A stretch of 51,660 bases of DNA from Alkalimonas sp. (GTDB lineage Bacteria; Pseudomonadota; Gammaproteobacteria; Enterobacterales; Alteromonadaceae): assembly GCF_020831925.1 (NCBI RefSeq), contig NZ_JAFIFQ010000028.1, positions 1-51,660 on the forward strand. The letters run 5' to 3'. Position 1 is the stretch's first letter. Every line of letters begins with the position of its first letter. A program made the position numbers and the translations under genes. Below are positions 1-9,633 of this stretch, in pieces. The notes below the pieces were generated by a model that saw only the letters and a program-made list of their open reading frames with translations, was not told where the DNA came from and ran no database searches.

Positions 1-32
1 TGTCGAGGATAGCATACATTTACATTGATTGC

Positions 33-45
33 GACAAATGAGACA
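33..45 (+). promoter_or_regulatory. Shared 13-base motif upstream of the HD-GYP/FIST operon
   Basis: The sequence GACAAATGAGACA ends 25 nt before the ATG at 71. The identical 13-mer lies in the same orientation relative to its gene upstream of the oppositely directed receiver/CheC/kinase operon (9634-9646). An exact match in front of the first gene of each of two convergent sensory operons suggests a common regulator or promoter element. The binding protein is unknown. Confidence 0.45.
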
Positions 46-70
46 AATACGCCACTAAGAGGGCTTTATC

Positions 71-1426
71 ATGACCGCTGCAACCGCTAAAAAACCTGTG
101 ATGCTGTGCGTTGATGACGAGCAAAGCATTTTAAGCGCTCTAAAACGGTTGTTTTTCCCGGTTGGTCTGGACATCGAGCTGGCGAACAACGGCCAGGATG
201 CAATCAAAATACTTAAGTCAAAACAAGTGCATCTGATTATTTCAGACATGCGCATGCCCGAAATGAATGGTGCTGAATTTCTGGCAAAAGCTTTGGAGAT
301 CCAACCCGATGCTTACCGAATTCTGATGACCGGTTACAGCGATATGGCGTCGACCATTGCTGCCATCAACGATGGCCGTATTCACCGCTATGTGCAAAAA
401 CCATGGAACAACAAAGATTTGCTCAATACCGTCAAAGATGGCTTAAAGCTGTTTCATTTGGAGCAAGCCAATAAACGGATGCAGCACCAAATAAGTCAGC
501 AAAACAATGAGCTGAAGGAGCTCAATCACAATCTTGAGGAGATGGTGCATCAACGGACCGCCCAGCTCAAAAAAACGCTGGCACAGCTTAGGGCCAGCAT
601 GGCACGCTCTGAGCAAGAAAAGCAAAATAACCTCGATATTCTGTACAACGTGATCAGCATTCACCCTTCCATCAGTGCCGGCTTTGCTGTCAATGTGGCC
701 AACCTGGCTAAAGCCATGGCTGAAAAAATGCAATTGCCCCCCAAAGACATTGAAAGCGTAGCTTTAACTGCCCTGCTGCATGAAATTGGCATGATAGGAC
801 TACCGGCTGATTTATTGAGAAAACCCTATCACCAGTTGGAAGGACTGGAAAAACAGCAATTTATGGAGCACGCCTCGCATGCCGAGTTGATCCTATCACC
901 TGCCCCTCATTTGCGTGCTGTGGTAGAGGGTATCTGCTGCCAGTATGCGCACTTTAATGGCACCGGCTACCCGGCCGAGCTAAAAGAAACACACATCCCT
1001 CTGCCAGCCCGAATTTTGGCGGTGGCCAGAGATTATTGGTTGCTGATGACCCGCCGAAGTTACAGCAAGGTGTTAACGCCCAAAGAGGCCTGCGATATGA
1101 TTGTGCGAGCCAGTCATAGCTTGTATGACCCGGATGTGATCACTGCTTTTGAGGCTTGTTATAAAAAAAGCCGCGATATTTTTATTAACAGCATTCGCGA
1201 TGGTTACAGCATCGATGAACTCAAACCAGGTATGCGGCTGCGCTCAACGCTTTACAATGAAACCAAAATCCTGTTGCTGCCAAAAGGCTGTGAACTGACG
1301 CCCGCTTTGATTGATAAACTGAAAAAATACCAACGTCAACACCATCAAGAATTGAAGATTGATATTGCTCCGGCAGAAACCACAGCAACAGCATCTGAGG
1401 CGCCGAATGCGCCAAGCGAGGCCTGA
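71..1426 (+). CDS. Response regulator with degenerate HD-GYP domain (RpfG/HnoD-like)
   Basis: This 451-aa soluble protein starts with a receiver domain (about residues 8-125) with the acidic pair D15/D16, phosphoacceptor D59 and K110-P111. A coiled coil follows (about 128-185), then an HD-GYP-type domain (about 188-385). The HD dyad is replaced by H237-E238, and the expected HHE before GYP reads Q291-Y292-A293, although GTGYP is retained. The DxxDA segment is also lost. The metal centre is therefore incomplete, and the domain is more likely a c-di-GMP-related regulatory or binding module than an active phosphodiesterase. Degenerate HD-GYP receivers such as Shewanella HnoD regulate a partner EAL enzyme in NO-sensing circuits. 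The gene heads an operon and its TGA directly abuts the ATG of the FIST gene. The start follows an AGAGGG ribosome-binding site. Confidence 0.85.
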   Translation: MTAATAKKPVMLCVDDEQSILSALKRLFFPVGLDIELANNGQDAIKILKSKQVHLIISDMRMPEMNGAEFLAKALEIQPDAYRILMTGYSDMASTIAAINDGRIHRYVQKPWNNKDLLNTVKDGLKLFHLEQANKRMQHQISQQNNELKELNHNLEEMVHQRTAQLKKTLAQLRASMARSEQEKQNNLDILYNVISIHPSISAGFAVNVANLAKAMAEKMQLPPKDIESVALTALLHEIGMIGLPADLLRKPYHQLEGLEKQQFMEHASHAELILSPAPHLRAVVEGICCQYAHFNGTGYPAELKETHIPLPARILAVARDYWLLMTRRSYSKVLTPKEACDMIVRASHSLYDPDVITAFEACYKKSRDIFINSIRDGYSIDELKPGMRLRSTLYNETKILLLPKGCELTPALIDKLKKYQRQHHQELKIDIAPAETTATASEAPNAPSEA

Positions 1427-2605
1427 ATGTTTGCCATCGACAGCCATCATATCAACGCATCAAGCACGACTGAGGCAGCAGAGCAGTTCAAGCAACTGCT
1501 TGCCAATAACAACCGTCAATTTTTGATTGGCTTTTGTGAAGCCAGCCTGCTGAAAGCCTTGCCGGACGATCTGAATCTGACGTCGCCCTGCTTGCTGGCC
1601 AGCTCTTGTTTGGGCAGCGCCAATGAACAACAGCTTTCCTTGCAAAAGCATAGCATTAGTGTGCTGCGCTTTAGCGACAAAGCAGGCTTTTATGGTGTGG
1701 CCAGCAGCCAGGAAGCCACCAACGTCCGCTCAGCTGCTGCCAACACGCTACTTAGTGCCATGAAAAAAAGTGGTCGCGGTCACTTGTCTCCCCAGCTGAT
1801 TTGGTGCTTTCAAACACCAGGGCAAGAGGAGCAGGTGTTGCTGGGTATCCAGGACATCGTTGGCACCAAAGTCCCGGTTTTTGGCGGCAGCAGCGCAGAC
1901 AACAGTATCGAAGGACAGTGGGGGCTGCATGATGGCAACCAAAAACTGTCTGAAGGCTTTATTATTGCGGTGCTCTATCCATCGGTACCCGTGCTCGGCT
2001 ATTTTGGCAGTGGCTACGAGCTTACCGGGCTGTCGGGCACTGTGACAAAAGTCACCGGAAGGAAATTGCAAAAAATCGATGGCCAGCCGGCTGTCGACAT
2101 CATCAACACCTGGCGCAAACAACGTGGTCACGCTACGTTTGAAGACGGCAATGTGCTGGCAGCATCCACCATGACGCCCTTAGCTCGCTTGGAAAGCAGC
2201 AGCGATATCCCATTGCTGCTGCTTAGTCACCCGGCGATGGCATCCAATGGCTGTCTGGATTTATTTTCAGAAGTGCATGAAGGCGAAACCTTGCATCTGG
2301 CATCCGGCACAAAGGATCAACTGATTGAACGTGGGCCTCAGGTCATTCAAACCGCCCGCGATATTGCCGAGCTGCGGGGCATGTTGCCACTGCAGGGAGC
2401 CATCATCATTTTTTGTGGTGGCTGCATGCTGGCCATTCAAAATGCCATGGCTGAAGTTCAGGCGGCAATGAAAGCAGAACTTCCCGACCTGCCGTTTATT
2501 ATGGGCTTTACCTTTGGTGAACAAGGAACCTTCAGCGATGGCGAAAGTCGCCATGGCAACTTAATGATTTCTTGCACGCTGTTTGGAGGTGATCTTGAAA
2601 CCTGA
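1427..2605 (+). CDS. FIST-domain sensor protein (NosP-like)
   Basis: This 392-aa protein has no signal peptide or membrane segment and shows the FIST_N/FIST_C layout. The N-terminal sensory part includes 'GTKVPVFGGSSADN' and the C-terminal part includes 'FCGGCMLAIQ' and 'PFIMGFTFGEQG', both typical of the family. FIST proteins encoded next to histidine kinases include NosP, a heme-based NO sensor that modulates its kinase (Pseudomonas NosP/NahK, Vibrio VpsV/VpsS). Here the gene sits between a degenerate HD-GYP regulator and two kinases, and the neighbourhood includes nitrate respiration, so NO or a related ligand is a reasonable inference. The heme ligand cannot be proven from sequence alone. 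The ATG immediately follows the upstream stop, and the 3' end overlaps the start of the next kinase gene. Confidence 0.8.
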   Translation: MFAIDSHHINASSTTEAAEQFKQLLANNNRQFLIGFCEASLLKALPDDLNLTSPCLLASSCLGSANEQQLSLQKHSISVLRFSDKAGFYGVASSQEATNVRSAAANTLLSAMKKSGRGHLSPQLIWCFQTPGQEEQVLLGIQDIVGTKVPVFGGSSADNSIEGQWGLHDGNQKLSEGFIIAVLYPSVPVLGYFGSGYELTGLSGTVTKVTGRKLQKIDGQPAVDIINTWRKQRGHATFEDGNVLAASTMTPLARLESSSDIPLLLLSHPAMASNGCLDLFSEVHEGETLHLASGTKDQLIERGPQVIQTARDIAELRGMLPLQGAIIIFCGGCMLAIQNAMAEVQAAMKAELPDLPFIMGFTFGEQGTFSDGESRHGNLMISCTLFGGDLET

Positions 2606-3986
2606 TGAGAGCTTACTGGATAAACTGCATCAGCTTCAAATCAAGAATCGGGAGCTGGAACAGGTGCACTTGCTGCAGACCCTGATTCTGGATGGCCTGC
2701 ATGTTATTTTAACGACCGACGACATCGATGCCCTGTTTGCACAATTCTTTGGGCTATTGCACCAGGCCTTGCATTTCGATGCTGCCATCATGACCCAGTT
2801 AAGTAAGGATCAAACCCAGTTATTGCCAGTCAGCTGCACAGAGTCCGATAGTATTGGCGCACTCAGCATTGTGCAGCACATCCACCAAAAAGGTATGGAG
2901 CGCCCGCTGAATGCCTTTCACATTCCTTTGCTGTTTGACGAGCCATTGTCTTTGGCATCTCCCTGGGCCGAGATGCATTCACTCCTGGGGATCGACATCC
3001 GAACGCAGTTTGCAGACTACCAACTGTGGATTTTTTCGTCTCAACGTGCTGCCTTTGGGCCCCATGATCTAACGTTATTGCAGCAGTTTTCCAGCTTTGC
3101 CGGCAGTACCATCAGTCAGGTAGAAAAACGCCGCCTGCAAGAACAACAAAAAGAACTGCAAGCCCGGCAAGATCAGATTGAAAAAGTGCTGATGTCCTCG
3201 GAGAAAATGGCCTCTCTGGGCCAAATGGCGGCTGGTGTTGCGCATGAGATCAACAATCCGCTTAGCTATGTTCTCAGCAATATTCAGAACCTTGCCTACA
3301 ACCATGAGCAGCTGCATCAGTTAATCGATGCTCTAAAGCAAGCAGTTTCTGTCGACAAAGCCCAGTCCATACTTGATCATTTCCGTTACCAGGCCATTTG
3401 CGTCGATACCGACGACATTATGGCCGAAATGACTGAGGGAGCGACGCGGGTCAAAGACATCGTCAAAAGCTTGCGGCAATTCTCACATCCGGATAAAAGT
3501 AAAGTGGATGACATTAATCTGGCTGAACTGATTGACAACACCTTGCGGGTAGCCTGGAATCAAATCAAATACAGCGCACAGGTTGAAAAAAATTACGGCA
3601 CCCAAAATATTGTCGTCACGGCTCGCTCCGCTCAACTGTCACAGGTATTGCTGAATATCCTGGTTAATGCGGCCCAAGCCTGCGATGACAACAGAGGACT
3701 CATTCAAATTACCTTATGCGAGGATAAGGACAACGCCTATATTGAAATTAAAGACAATGGCTGTGGCATCCCTGAAGACACCCTGAACAAGATATTTGAT
3801 CCTTTTTTCACCACCAAAGCCGTTGGCAAAGGCACCGGACTGGGACTGGCCATTTCCAAAGCCATTATTGAGCAACACAGCGGCAACATTCAGGTGACCA
3901 GTCAACTCAATCAGGGTACCAGCTTTATGATCATGCTCCCGAAACAAGCTGACCTTAGCAACGATGATACCGATGGCTATCTTTAA
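2595..3986 (+). CDS. Soluble sensor histidine kinase (GAF-like/HisKA/HATPase)
   Basis: The protein is about 463 aa with no membrane segments. A GAF-like N-terminal half (about 25-185) and a short coiled coil lead to the HisKA box '[16 protein letters not shown]'. The HATPase has an N box ([10 protein letters not shown]), G1 (DNGCGIP), F box (FDPFFTTK) and G2 (GTGLGLAIS), so it looks catalytically intact. I place the start at TTG 2595 because GGAGGTGATC (2585-2594), a perfect match to the 16S 3' end, lies directly before it. TTG 2583 and GTG 2589 in the same frame lack such a site. The start lies inside the FIST gene (11-nt overlap), implying translational coupling and a sensor/kinase pair. 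The next kinase begins 11 nt after the stop. Confidence 0.85.
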   Translation: MKPDESLLDKLHQLQIKNRELEQVHLLQTLILDGLHVILTTDDIDALFAQFFGLLHQALHFDAAIMTQLSKDQTQLLPVSCTESDSIGALSIVQHIHQKGMERPLNAFHIPLLFDEPLSLASPWAEMHSLLGIDIRTQFADYQLWIFSSQRAAFGPHDLTLLQQFSSFAGSTISQVEKRRLQEQQKELQARQDQIEKVLMSSEKMASLGQMAAGVAHEINNPLSYVLSNIQNLAYNHEQLHQLIDALKQAVSVDKAQSILDHFRYQAICVDTDDIMAEMTEGATRVKDIVKSLRQFSHPDKSKVDDINLAELIDNTLRVAWNQIKYSAQVEKNYGTQNIVVTARSAQLSQVLLNILVNAAQACDDNRGLIQITLCEDKDNAYIEIKDNGCGIPEDTLNKIFDPFFTTKAVGKGTGLGLAISKAIIEQHSGNIQVTSQLNQGTSFMIMLPKQADLSNDDTDGYL

Positions 3987-3997
3987 GGCAGCGCGCC

Positions 3998-5356
3998 ATG
4001 GCAACTGAACAGGACAAGCTTTCCGGTTTATCCAAAACCTTGTTTAGCATCTCTGAACTCAGTTATGCCGATTTGGCAGAAACCACCTACTTTGCCAGAT
4101 TGCACCAATGTGTGCACCAACTGGTGCACTGCGATAACTTTATGATTGTGCTGTACCATCCTAGCCAGTCATCGCTGGAAATCGCTTATTTCGCTGATCA
4201 AAAAGACAGCTGCCCTGCCATCAAACATTTTGCGCTTGGGGATGGCATTACCTCCTATGTGATTCGTCAACGTCAGCCCGTGCTGCTCAATGCCGCAGAC
4301 ATTCAAGAGCTAATGCAACAAGGCGATATTTCCCGCGTACTTGGCCATCTTGACAGCATTGTCAGCTGGTTGGGCGTGCCTTTGCAGCTTGAAGATGAGC
4401 TTCTAGGTGTGCTGGTCATACAGAGTTACTCGAGCGACGTGCATTACCAAGCGGCCGATCTGGAGTTGCTTGCGTACGTTGCAACCCATTTGGCCGCGCA
4501 TTTTGAGCGGCGCAAAGCGCATCAGGAGCGCCAGCAGTTGATGCAGCTGCTGGCAGAGAAAAACCAACAACTTGAGCAGGCATTGCACCAGCTCAAGCAA
4601 CAGGAATTGTCGTTAATCCAACAACAGCGCATGGCCAGCTTTGGCAAGTTGGCAGAAAGTTTAGCCCATGAAATTAACAGCCCCTTGGGTTCAACTTTGT
4701 GCAACCTGCAACTGCTTCAGCATTATATAGATACCCTGCCTAAGGTGATCCCTGCACAAGCCATGCAGGCAATTGCTCAGCTTACTCCCGAGTTTCCGGA
4801 ACTGCTGCTCGATGCCAAACAACTGGTTGCTGAAACAGAGAGCTCGGCCCGAAAAATTGAAGCCGTGGTCAAGCAACTCACCTTATTCCATCACCATGAC
4901 AGTACCAGCAATGCACCGGTTCATCTCCATACGCTGCTGCAATCAGTTGCCTTGCTTCTGAAGAGCACTCACCATCAGCTGATCCCTGTGGAGATTGAGT
5001 GCCATGGCGCGTTACAGGTACAGACTAACAAGGCCAAACTGGTCCAGGTGCTTTTTGGACTGCTGGAAAATGCGATGGAACACGGCAAGCCCCCGCTTAA
5101 AATGCAGGCCTTAGTGGATGAGACGCAACAACATGTTTTGTTACGCGTGATCGATCATGGTTTGGGGGTTACTCCGACTTTACTGCAAGAGCTGCAACAC
5201 CCAAATGACATAGCTGTATCTCATCAAAAGGGATTAGGCTTAGCGCTATGTATCCACACCGTGCAAGAATTAAATGGCACGCTATCACTGAAACCACAAC
5301 AAAATGGCCACACCTGTTTTGAAGTGCAACTGCCAGTCAGTCCTGCTCAGTTGTAG
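3998..5356 (+). CDS. GAF-domain sensor histidine kinase
   Basis: This 452-aa soluble kinase has a GAF domain (about 12-168, with 'GDGITSYVI' and 'WLGVPLQ'), a glutamine-rich coiled coil (about 170-205), and the HisKA box 'ESLAHEINSPLGSTLCN'. Its HATPase is more divergent than those of its neighbours: N box 'GLLENAMEHG', G1 'DHGLG' in place of DNGxG, and G2 'KGLGLAL'. ATP binding is plausible but may be weaker. The ATG lies 11 nt after the previous kinase. The gene is last in the + operon, and its 3' end overlaps the convergent hybrid kinase gene tail-to-tail by 10 nt, leaving no room for an intergenic terminator. No receiver domain is attached, so its partner is probably one of the receivers encoded nearby. 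Confidence 0.82.
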   Translation: MATEQDKLSGLSKTLFSISELSYADLAETTYFARLHQCVHQLVHCDNFMIVLYHPSQSSLEIAYFADQKDSCPAIKHFALGDGITSYVIRQRQPVLLNAADIQELMQQGDISRVLGHLDSIVSWLGVPLQLEDELLGVLVIQSYSSDVHYQAADLELLAYVATHLAAHFERRKAHQERQQLMQLLAEKNQQLEQALHQLKQQELSLIQQQRMASFGKLAESLAHEINSPLGSTLCNLQLLQHYIDTLPKVIPAQAMQAIAQLTPEFPELLLDAKQLVAETESSARKIEAVVKQLTLFHHHDSTSNAPVHLHTLLQSVALLLKSTHHQLIPVEIECHGALQVQTNKAKLVQVLFGLLENAMEHGKPPLKMQALVDETQQHVLLRVIDHGLGVTPTLLQELQHPNDIAVSHQKGLGLALCIHTVQELNGTLSLKPQQNGHTCFEVQLPVSPAQL

Positions 5357-7383
5357 TTGGCAAGCGCCTCACTGACTGTGTTGTTAAGAGATAAAAGCTT
5401 TGCCTGAAGCGCTTCGTATTCATCAGGTGTCGCACTTTGCTCACACTGTAACTGCTTTTCCATCACATCCAATGCCATGGCTACAGCCTCAGCCCCTATA
5501 AAGCGGGTTGACGATTTTAATCGGTGGCATAAGGAAGCCAGTGCAACAAAGTCACTTGCGCAATACGCTTGCTGCATTTCGGCCATGGTTTTGGTCAAAG
5601 ACACAAGATAATCTTGCAACACTTCTGCCAGCCCCTCCTCCCCAACCAGTGCAACCACATTTCCCAATGCCAGAGGGGTTGATTGTGAGTCTGAAGCCAG
5701 CCAGCGACTTAAACCATCCCGCAGACCCTGAAGCGTAATGGGTTTGGTTAAGTGATCATCGAGCTGATGGTTGCGACTGCGCTCAATGTCTTCCGGCATC
5801 ACCCCGGCAGACAATGCCAAAATCGGTTTGCGAAAGCCTTGTTGGCGCAGCAGCTTGGTGGCAGTAAGACCATCCATCACAGGCATTTGAATGTCCATCA
5901 GAATGATGTCGGGCTCCTGCAGTGCTACAGCAGCCAGGGCGGCCTTGCCATGTTCGGCTTCACGAACCGAAAGACCCAGCCGCTCCAGCATTTTTCGCAG
6001 CAATAAACGGTTGGTGCTGTCGTCCTCCACCAGCAGGACCTGCCCTTGCAATTGACCAGCAGGTGCTAAAGAGGCATTATCGGTTAACTCAATGGTAGCA
6101 GCAAAAGGCAAGCGCAGTTGGAATGAGAAACAGCTGCCCTCACTTGGCGTGGATTGCACCTTGAGCGCGCTCTGCATTTTGTTGAGCAACCCCTGGCTGA
6201 TGAACAGCCCAAGGCCAGTGCCACCGAACTGGCGGGTTATGCTGGTATCAAGTTGGTGAAAGGCATGAAATAGCTGGGCAATGCTGTCCTCGCTCATACC
6301 AATACCGGTATCGGTCACTGCGACTTCCAGGGTGACGGCATCACTGTCTTTTTCCAGCACGCGAAACTCCACCGTCACTCGGCCATACTGAGTAAACTTA
6401 ATGGCGTTGCCAACCAGGTTAATCATCACCTGGTTAAAGCGAAGCGCATCAAGCATCACTGGCTGGTGTAGAGCCGGATCGACCGAGACCTGCAAGCTTA
6501 AACCTTTGCGCTGCACCTGCAATTGCATCATGTCGTCCAGTTCCAACATCAGACGAGATAACCGCACAGGCTCTGGTTTTAGCTCAAGCTTATTGGCTTC
6601 AATTTTCGATAAATCCAGAATATCGTTGATGACCGACAACAAGTGAGACGACGCCTGCTGGATTTTTTGGTTAAAACTCTTGGCCTGGGCTGGCAAATCC
6701 AGTGCCTGCATTAACTCGCTAAAGCCGGTAATGGCATTGAGTGGCGTGCGTAATTCGTGGCTCATGTTGGCAAGAAACTGTGCTTTTACCTGAGCAGCAG
6801 ACTCTGCCGCTTGCTTGGCGGTATCCAGTAATTGCATGGTTTCCATACGCTCTTTCAGGTTCACCAGCATTTGAGCAAACACAGTCAGTAGTTTGCGTTC
6901 CTGTTGATCGTAGTGGTGAAATCGACGTACCGAGTCAAAACCAACAAAACCGATTAATTTGCCCTGATGCCGCATCGGAATAGTGATGATGCTTTTTATA
7001 CCCTGTGGCGCCAAAATGGCCTTAATCGGATCATTGTCTGGTAAGGCTGGTACATCGGGGTATAGCATCTGCTCCCCCTTGAGGTGCGCATTCAACCACT
7101 GTGGAATGTGCACGATCGACACATTTTGTAACTGTTCAATTTCCGCGCTGATACCTTCTGCGCACCATTCGTGCGTATTGCTGCAGGTATTTTGCTCAAA
7201 GTCGTATGAAAAAATATAAACCCGGTCGGCATCGACAAAACGGCCCATCTGCTCCAGGGTGTCGGCAATCAGGAGCTCGGCTTCAGCCAGAGGCACATTA
7301 ATAAAGCGCTCGGCAATAGACAGCAGAATATCCGTTAATTCGCTTCCGGTATCTCGTTGGTTAGGATGGTGTTCTTGCTGCAT
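5347..7383 (-). CDS. Hybrid sensor kinase (GAF-HisKA-HATPase-REC-HPt)
   Basis: With the start at ATG 7383 the protein is 678 aa. It has a GAF domain (about 10-170), HisKA with 'MSHELRTPLNAITGF', HATPase (N box 'NLVGNAIKFT', G1 'DTGIGM', G2 'GGTGLGLFIS'), a receiver with 'LLVEDD' and 'LMDIQMPVMDG', and a C-terminal HPt with 'CHRLKSSTRFIGA'. All phosphorelay residues are present. There are no transmembrane segments, so it is cytosolic like the other kinases here. An upstream in-frame ATG (7431) would overlap the preceding kinase by 47 nt. ATG 7383 follows the preceding TGA after one base, and the first 16 residues of the longer form do not look like GAF sequence. It is the last gene of the - operon and the only protein here carrying a full His-Asp-His relay. 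Confidence 0.86.
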   Translation of the reverse strand: MQQEHHPNQRDTGSELTDILLSIAERFINVPLAEAELLIADTLEQMGRFVDADRVYIFSYDFEQNTCSNTHEWCAEGISAEIEQLQNVSIVHIPQWLNAHLKGEQMLYPDVPALPDNDPIKAILAPQGIKSIITIPMRHQGKLIGFVGFDSVRRFHHYDQQERKLLTVFAQMLVNLKERMETMQLLDTAKQAAESAAQVKAQFLANMSHELRTPLNAITGFSELMQALDLPAQAKSFNQKIQQASSHLLSVINDILDLSKIEANKLELKPEPVRLSRLMLELDDMMQLQVQRKGLSLQVSVDPALHQPVMLDALRFNQVMINLVGNAIKFTQYGRVTVEFRVLEKDSDAVTLEVAVTDTGIGMSEDSIAQLFHAFHQLDTSITRQFGGTGLGLFISQGLLNKMQSALKVQSTPSEGSCFSFQLRLPFAATIELTDNASLAPAGQLQGQVLLVEDDSTNRLLLRKMLERLGLSVREAEHGKAALAAVALQEPDIILMDIQMPVMDGLTATKLLRQQGFRKPILALSAGVMPEDIERSRNHQLDDHLTKPITLQGLRDGLSRWLASDSQSTPLALGNVVALVGEEGLAEVLQDYLVSLTKTMAEMQQAYCASDFVALASLCHRLKSSTRFIGAEAVAMALDVMEKQLQCEQSATPDEYEALQAKLLSLNNTVSEALANYN

Positions 7384-7384
7384 A

Positions 7385-8665
7385 TCAACCCCGAAAACCT
7401 TTAAAACAAAACCGAAAAGAAGTCCCGGCACCAGGCTGACTTTCTACCTGCATAGTTGCATCATGTTCCTGCACTATATTGTAAACTTCAGCCAATCCTA
7501 AACCTGTGCCCTGCCCAACCATTTTGGTGGTAAAAAAAGGTTCAAAGATCCGCGACAAGGTGTCACTGTCCATACCACAGCCATTGTCCTGAATCATCAG
7601 CTCTATGCTGCCTTGCTGCAGTGTGCAGCGAATTTTCAACAGGCCCATTGGCTGCATCGCCTGTAAGGCATTTAGAATCACATTAAACAGCAGCTGCCGA
7701 ATGGAGGCTGCTTTGGCCCAAATCAGTGCATTCTGTTCAGGAAGCTCCAGCTCCACTTTCGCTTTGTATTTGATCTCGTTTTCCAGCAATGCCAGGGCCG
7801 AACGTATCACTGCCGACAAATCAAGTCCGACCCAGCCTTCATCATCGTAGGTAGCAAAGTCACGCAGGCTTTTGACGATGCTGCGAACGCGCTCAGTTCC
7901 TGCCAGCGACTCTTCAATGAGTTCGGGTAAATCCGACTGAATAAACGCGACGCCTAAACGTTCGTATAAGTCATTAAGAAGGGCGATAAACCGCGGTTCG
8001 GCTTGTTTCTGAATAATTTTTTGCTGTCGTTCCATCACGTTTATCAGCTTAGAGGTATAGTCCTGCATGGTCTCTAAATTGGAGCGAACAAAACCTACCG
8101 GATTATTGATTTCATGGGCAACGCCTGCTGCCAACTGGCCGATAGAGGCCATCTTTTCTGATTGCAGCATTTGCTGTTGCGCCTGCTTCAGTTCAGCATG
8201 CAGCTTTTGCAACTGCTGGTGTTCTTCTTCCAATGCTGCTTTTAGCTCACTTTGCTGCAAAAAGTAGATGGCCTCGGCGGTGACATCCGAAATCACCATG
8301 CACAGGTGTGAAACCTCGTCTGCCGGGTCTAAAAGTGGGATAAATTGCACATTTTGGTACATCGCAGACTCGTCACCGGTAATGGGGCGGCTGCTACTCA
8401 TTGGAAAGACATGCGGACGCTGCTGCCAGTAGCTAAAGCTTGGATTTTTCAGGGCAAACACACTGTTGATTTTCCGCTTTAAAAAACGGATTTGTTCCGG
8501 AAACACATCATCCAGCAAACGCCCCGTTAGGTCCTCTTGCCGCAGTGTAAGACCGCCGGAGAATGCAGCATTAGCAAACACAATGGTTCTCGCCTCATCA
8601 ATAATGCACACCGCTATCGGCAATTGCACCAGCACATGCTCTAGCTTGAGCTCGTTTTTTTTCAT
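7385..8665 (-). CDS. PAS-domain sensor histidine kinase
   Basis: This 426-aa soluble kinase has an N-terminal PAS domain (about 8-130; '[17 protein letters not shown]'), a Q/E-rich coiled coil (about 135-175), HisKA with '[16 protein letters not shown]', and a HATPase with '[10 protein letters not shown]', 'DNGCGMD', 'FEPFFTTK' and 'GTGLGLAEV'. It is of the same NtrB-like subgroup (AHEINNP) as the kinase at 2595. Its ATG overlaps the CheC-like stop by one base (TAATG) and its TGA is one base from the hybrid kinase start, so the three are translationally linked. The carboxyl-terminal HATPase looks complete. The PAS ligand cannot be predicted. Confidence 0.87.
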   Translation of the reverse strand: MKKNELKLEHVLVQLPIAVCIIDEARTIVFANAAFSGGLTLRQEDLTGRLLDDVFPEQIRFLKRKINSVFALKNPSFSYWQQRPHVFPMSSSRPITGDESAMYQNVQFIPLLDPADEVSHLCMVISDVTAEAIYFLQQSELKAALEEEHQQLQKLHAELKQAQQQMLQSEKMASIGQLAAGVAHEINNPVGFVRSNLETMQDYTSKLINVMERQQKIIQKQAEPRFIALLNDLYERLGVAFIQSDLPELIEESLAGTERVRSIVKSLRDFATYDDEGWVGLDLSAVIRSALALLENEIKYKAKVELELPEQNALIWAKAASIRQLLFNVILNALQAMQPMGLLKIRCTLQQGSIELMIQDNGCGMDSDTLSRIFEPFFTTKMVGQGTGLGLAEVYNIVQEHDATMQVESQPGAGTSFRFCFKGFRG

Positions 8666-9240
8666 TACGACTCCAGCAAAGCACGAATAGGAATAAGCAA
8701 CTGGTCGGTTGAGCCTTCACTTAAACCAATCAAAACACGCGTATCGAATTGCATTTGCTCAATTCGAAAGTCAACATCCATCAACAAAATAGAAGACCAA
8801 TCAGCTCCTTGAGTTATTTTTCCAGGATAATAAAAAGCAGGCATGGCCAATTGCGCACTGAGCTCCAGTTGACTGGTAAAGCCATGTAAGCAAGCGGCAG
8901 ATAAAATGTTCGTCACTTCAAGCACTAATTCTTCCGTTGCACTAAGATCCAGAGGCAACTCAAAGTCCATCAATTCGGCGATAGCTTCGCAGCCATTTTT
9001 TTGTATACTGGTTATGACTTCACCACGCAAAGCACCTAAAAATGATTGTCTGGCAAACCAACTATTGGACATTCCGTGAATCATGGCCTGAAAGTCTTGC
9101 GGCGTCATGGTCCGAATGGCGGGAACCGAAAGTGTTACCTTGGTTTGGATAAGACGCGCCATTGCATTGGCTGCCTGCCCCATAGAAATATTCATGATTT
9201 CTTGCAGAGCATCACGCTCGTCTTCAGAAAGGTTAATCAT
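8665..9240 (-). CDS. CheC-like CheY-phosphate phosphatase
   Basis: This 191-aa protein carries two copies of the CheC/CheX phosphatase signature (D/S-x3-E-x2-N-x22-P). The first is D10-x3-E14-x2-N17-x22-P40. The second is E108-x2-N111-x22-P134, with Glu instead of Asp/Ser at its first position. CheC proteins dephosphorylate CheY-type receivers, and a CheY-like gene lies directly upstream with a 4-nt ATGA overlap. The natural inference is a receiver/phosphatase pair controlling the output of the adjacent kinases. The locus contains no chemoreceptor, CheA or CheW, so a role outside classical chemotaxis is likely. Confidence 0.82.
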   Translation of the reverse strand: MINLSEDERDALQEIMNISMGQAANAMARLIQTKVTLSVPAIRTMTPQDFQAMIHGMSNSWFARQSFLGALRGEVITSIQKNGCEAIAELMDFELPLDLSATEELVLEVTNILSAACLHGFTSQLELSAQLAMPAFYYPGKITQGADWSSILLMDVDFRIEQMQFDTRVLIGLSEGSTDQLLIPIRALLES

Positions 9241-9602
9241 AATAATCCTACTTCGTACAGGGTCTCACGTAACTCAACCATCTGAAGAGGCTTTTTTAAA
9301 AACCGAAAGGCGCCTAAGGACATCACCAAAGCTTGCGCTTCCGGCTGAATGTCCGCACTGATAACAATGACAACCGTTTTCTCATGATGATCATGCAGTA
9401 CTTTCAGCACCTCAAAGCCATTCATTATAGGCATTTGTAAGTCTAAAAATAGCATTTCGGCCAAGCCAGCATTCACTGCTTCTATGGCTTCCAAACCATT
9501 TTGAGTTTCGTGGATGTCGACATCCCAGTCTAACGGTAAAGCACGCCGGATAGCCTTACGCGATAAGGCTGAATCATCTGCAATCGTGACCGGAATTCCC
9601 AT
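9237..9602 (-). CDS. Stand-alone CheY-like response regulator
   Basis: This 121-aa protein is a single receiver domain with acidic residues D9/D10, phosphoacceptor D54 (LFLDLQMP) and the conserved Lys at K103 or K104 before P105. It has no output domain, so it probably acts by protein-protein contact or as a phosphate shuttle or sink for the four kinases encoded nearby. It heads the - strand operon and overlaps the CheC-like phosphatase gene by 4 nt (ATGA). The shared GACAAATGAGACA motif lies 31 nt upstream of its ATG. Confidence 0.88.
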   Translation of the reverse strand: MGIPVTIADDSALSRKAIRRALPLDWDVDIHETQNGLEAIEAVNAGLAEMLFLDLQMPIMNGFEVLKVLHDHHEKTVVIVISADIQPEAQALVMSLGAFRFLKKPLQMVELRETLYEVGLL

Positions 9603-9633
9603 GGCAGTACCCCACCGTCTGAAAAGACCCTAA

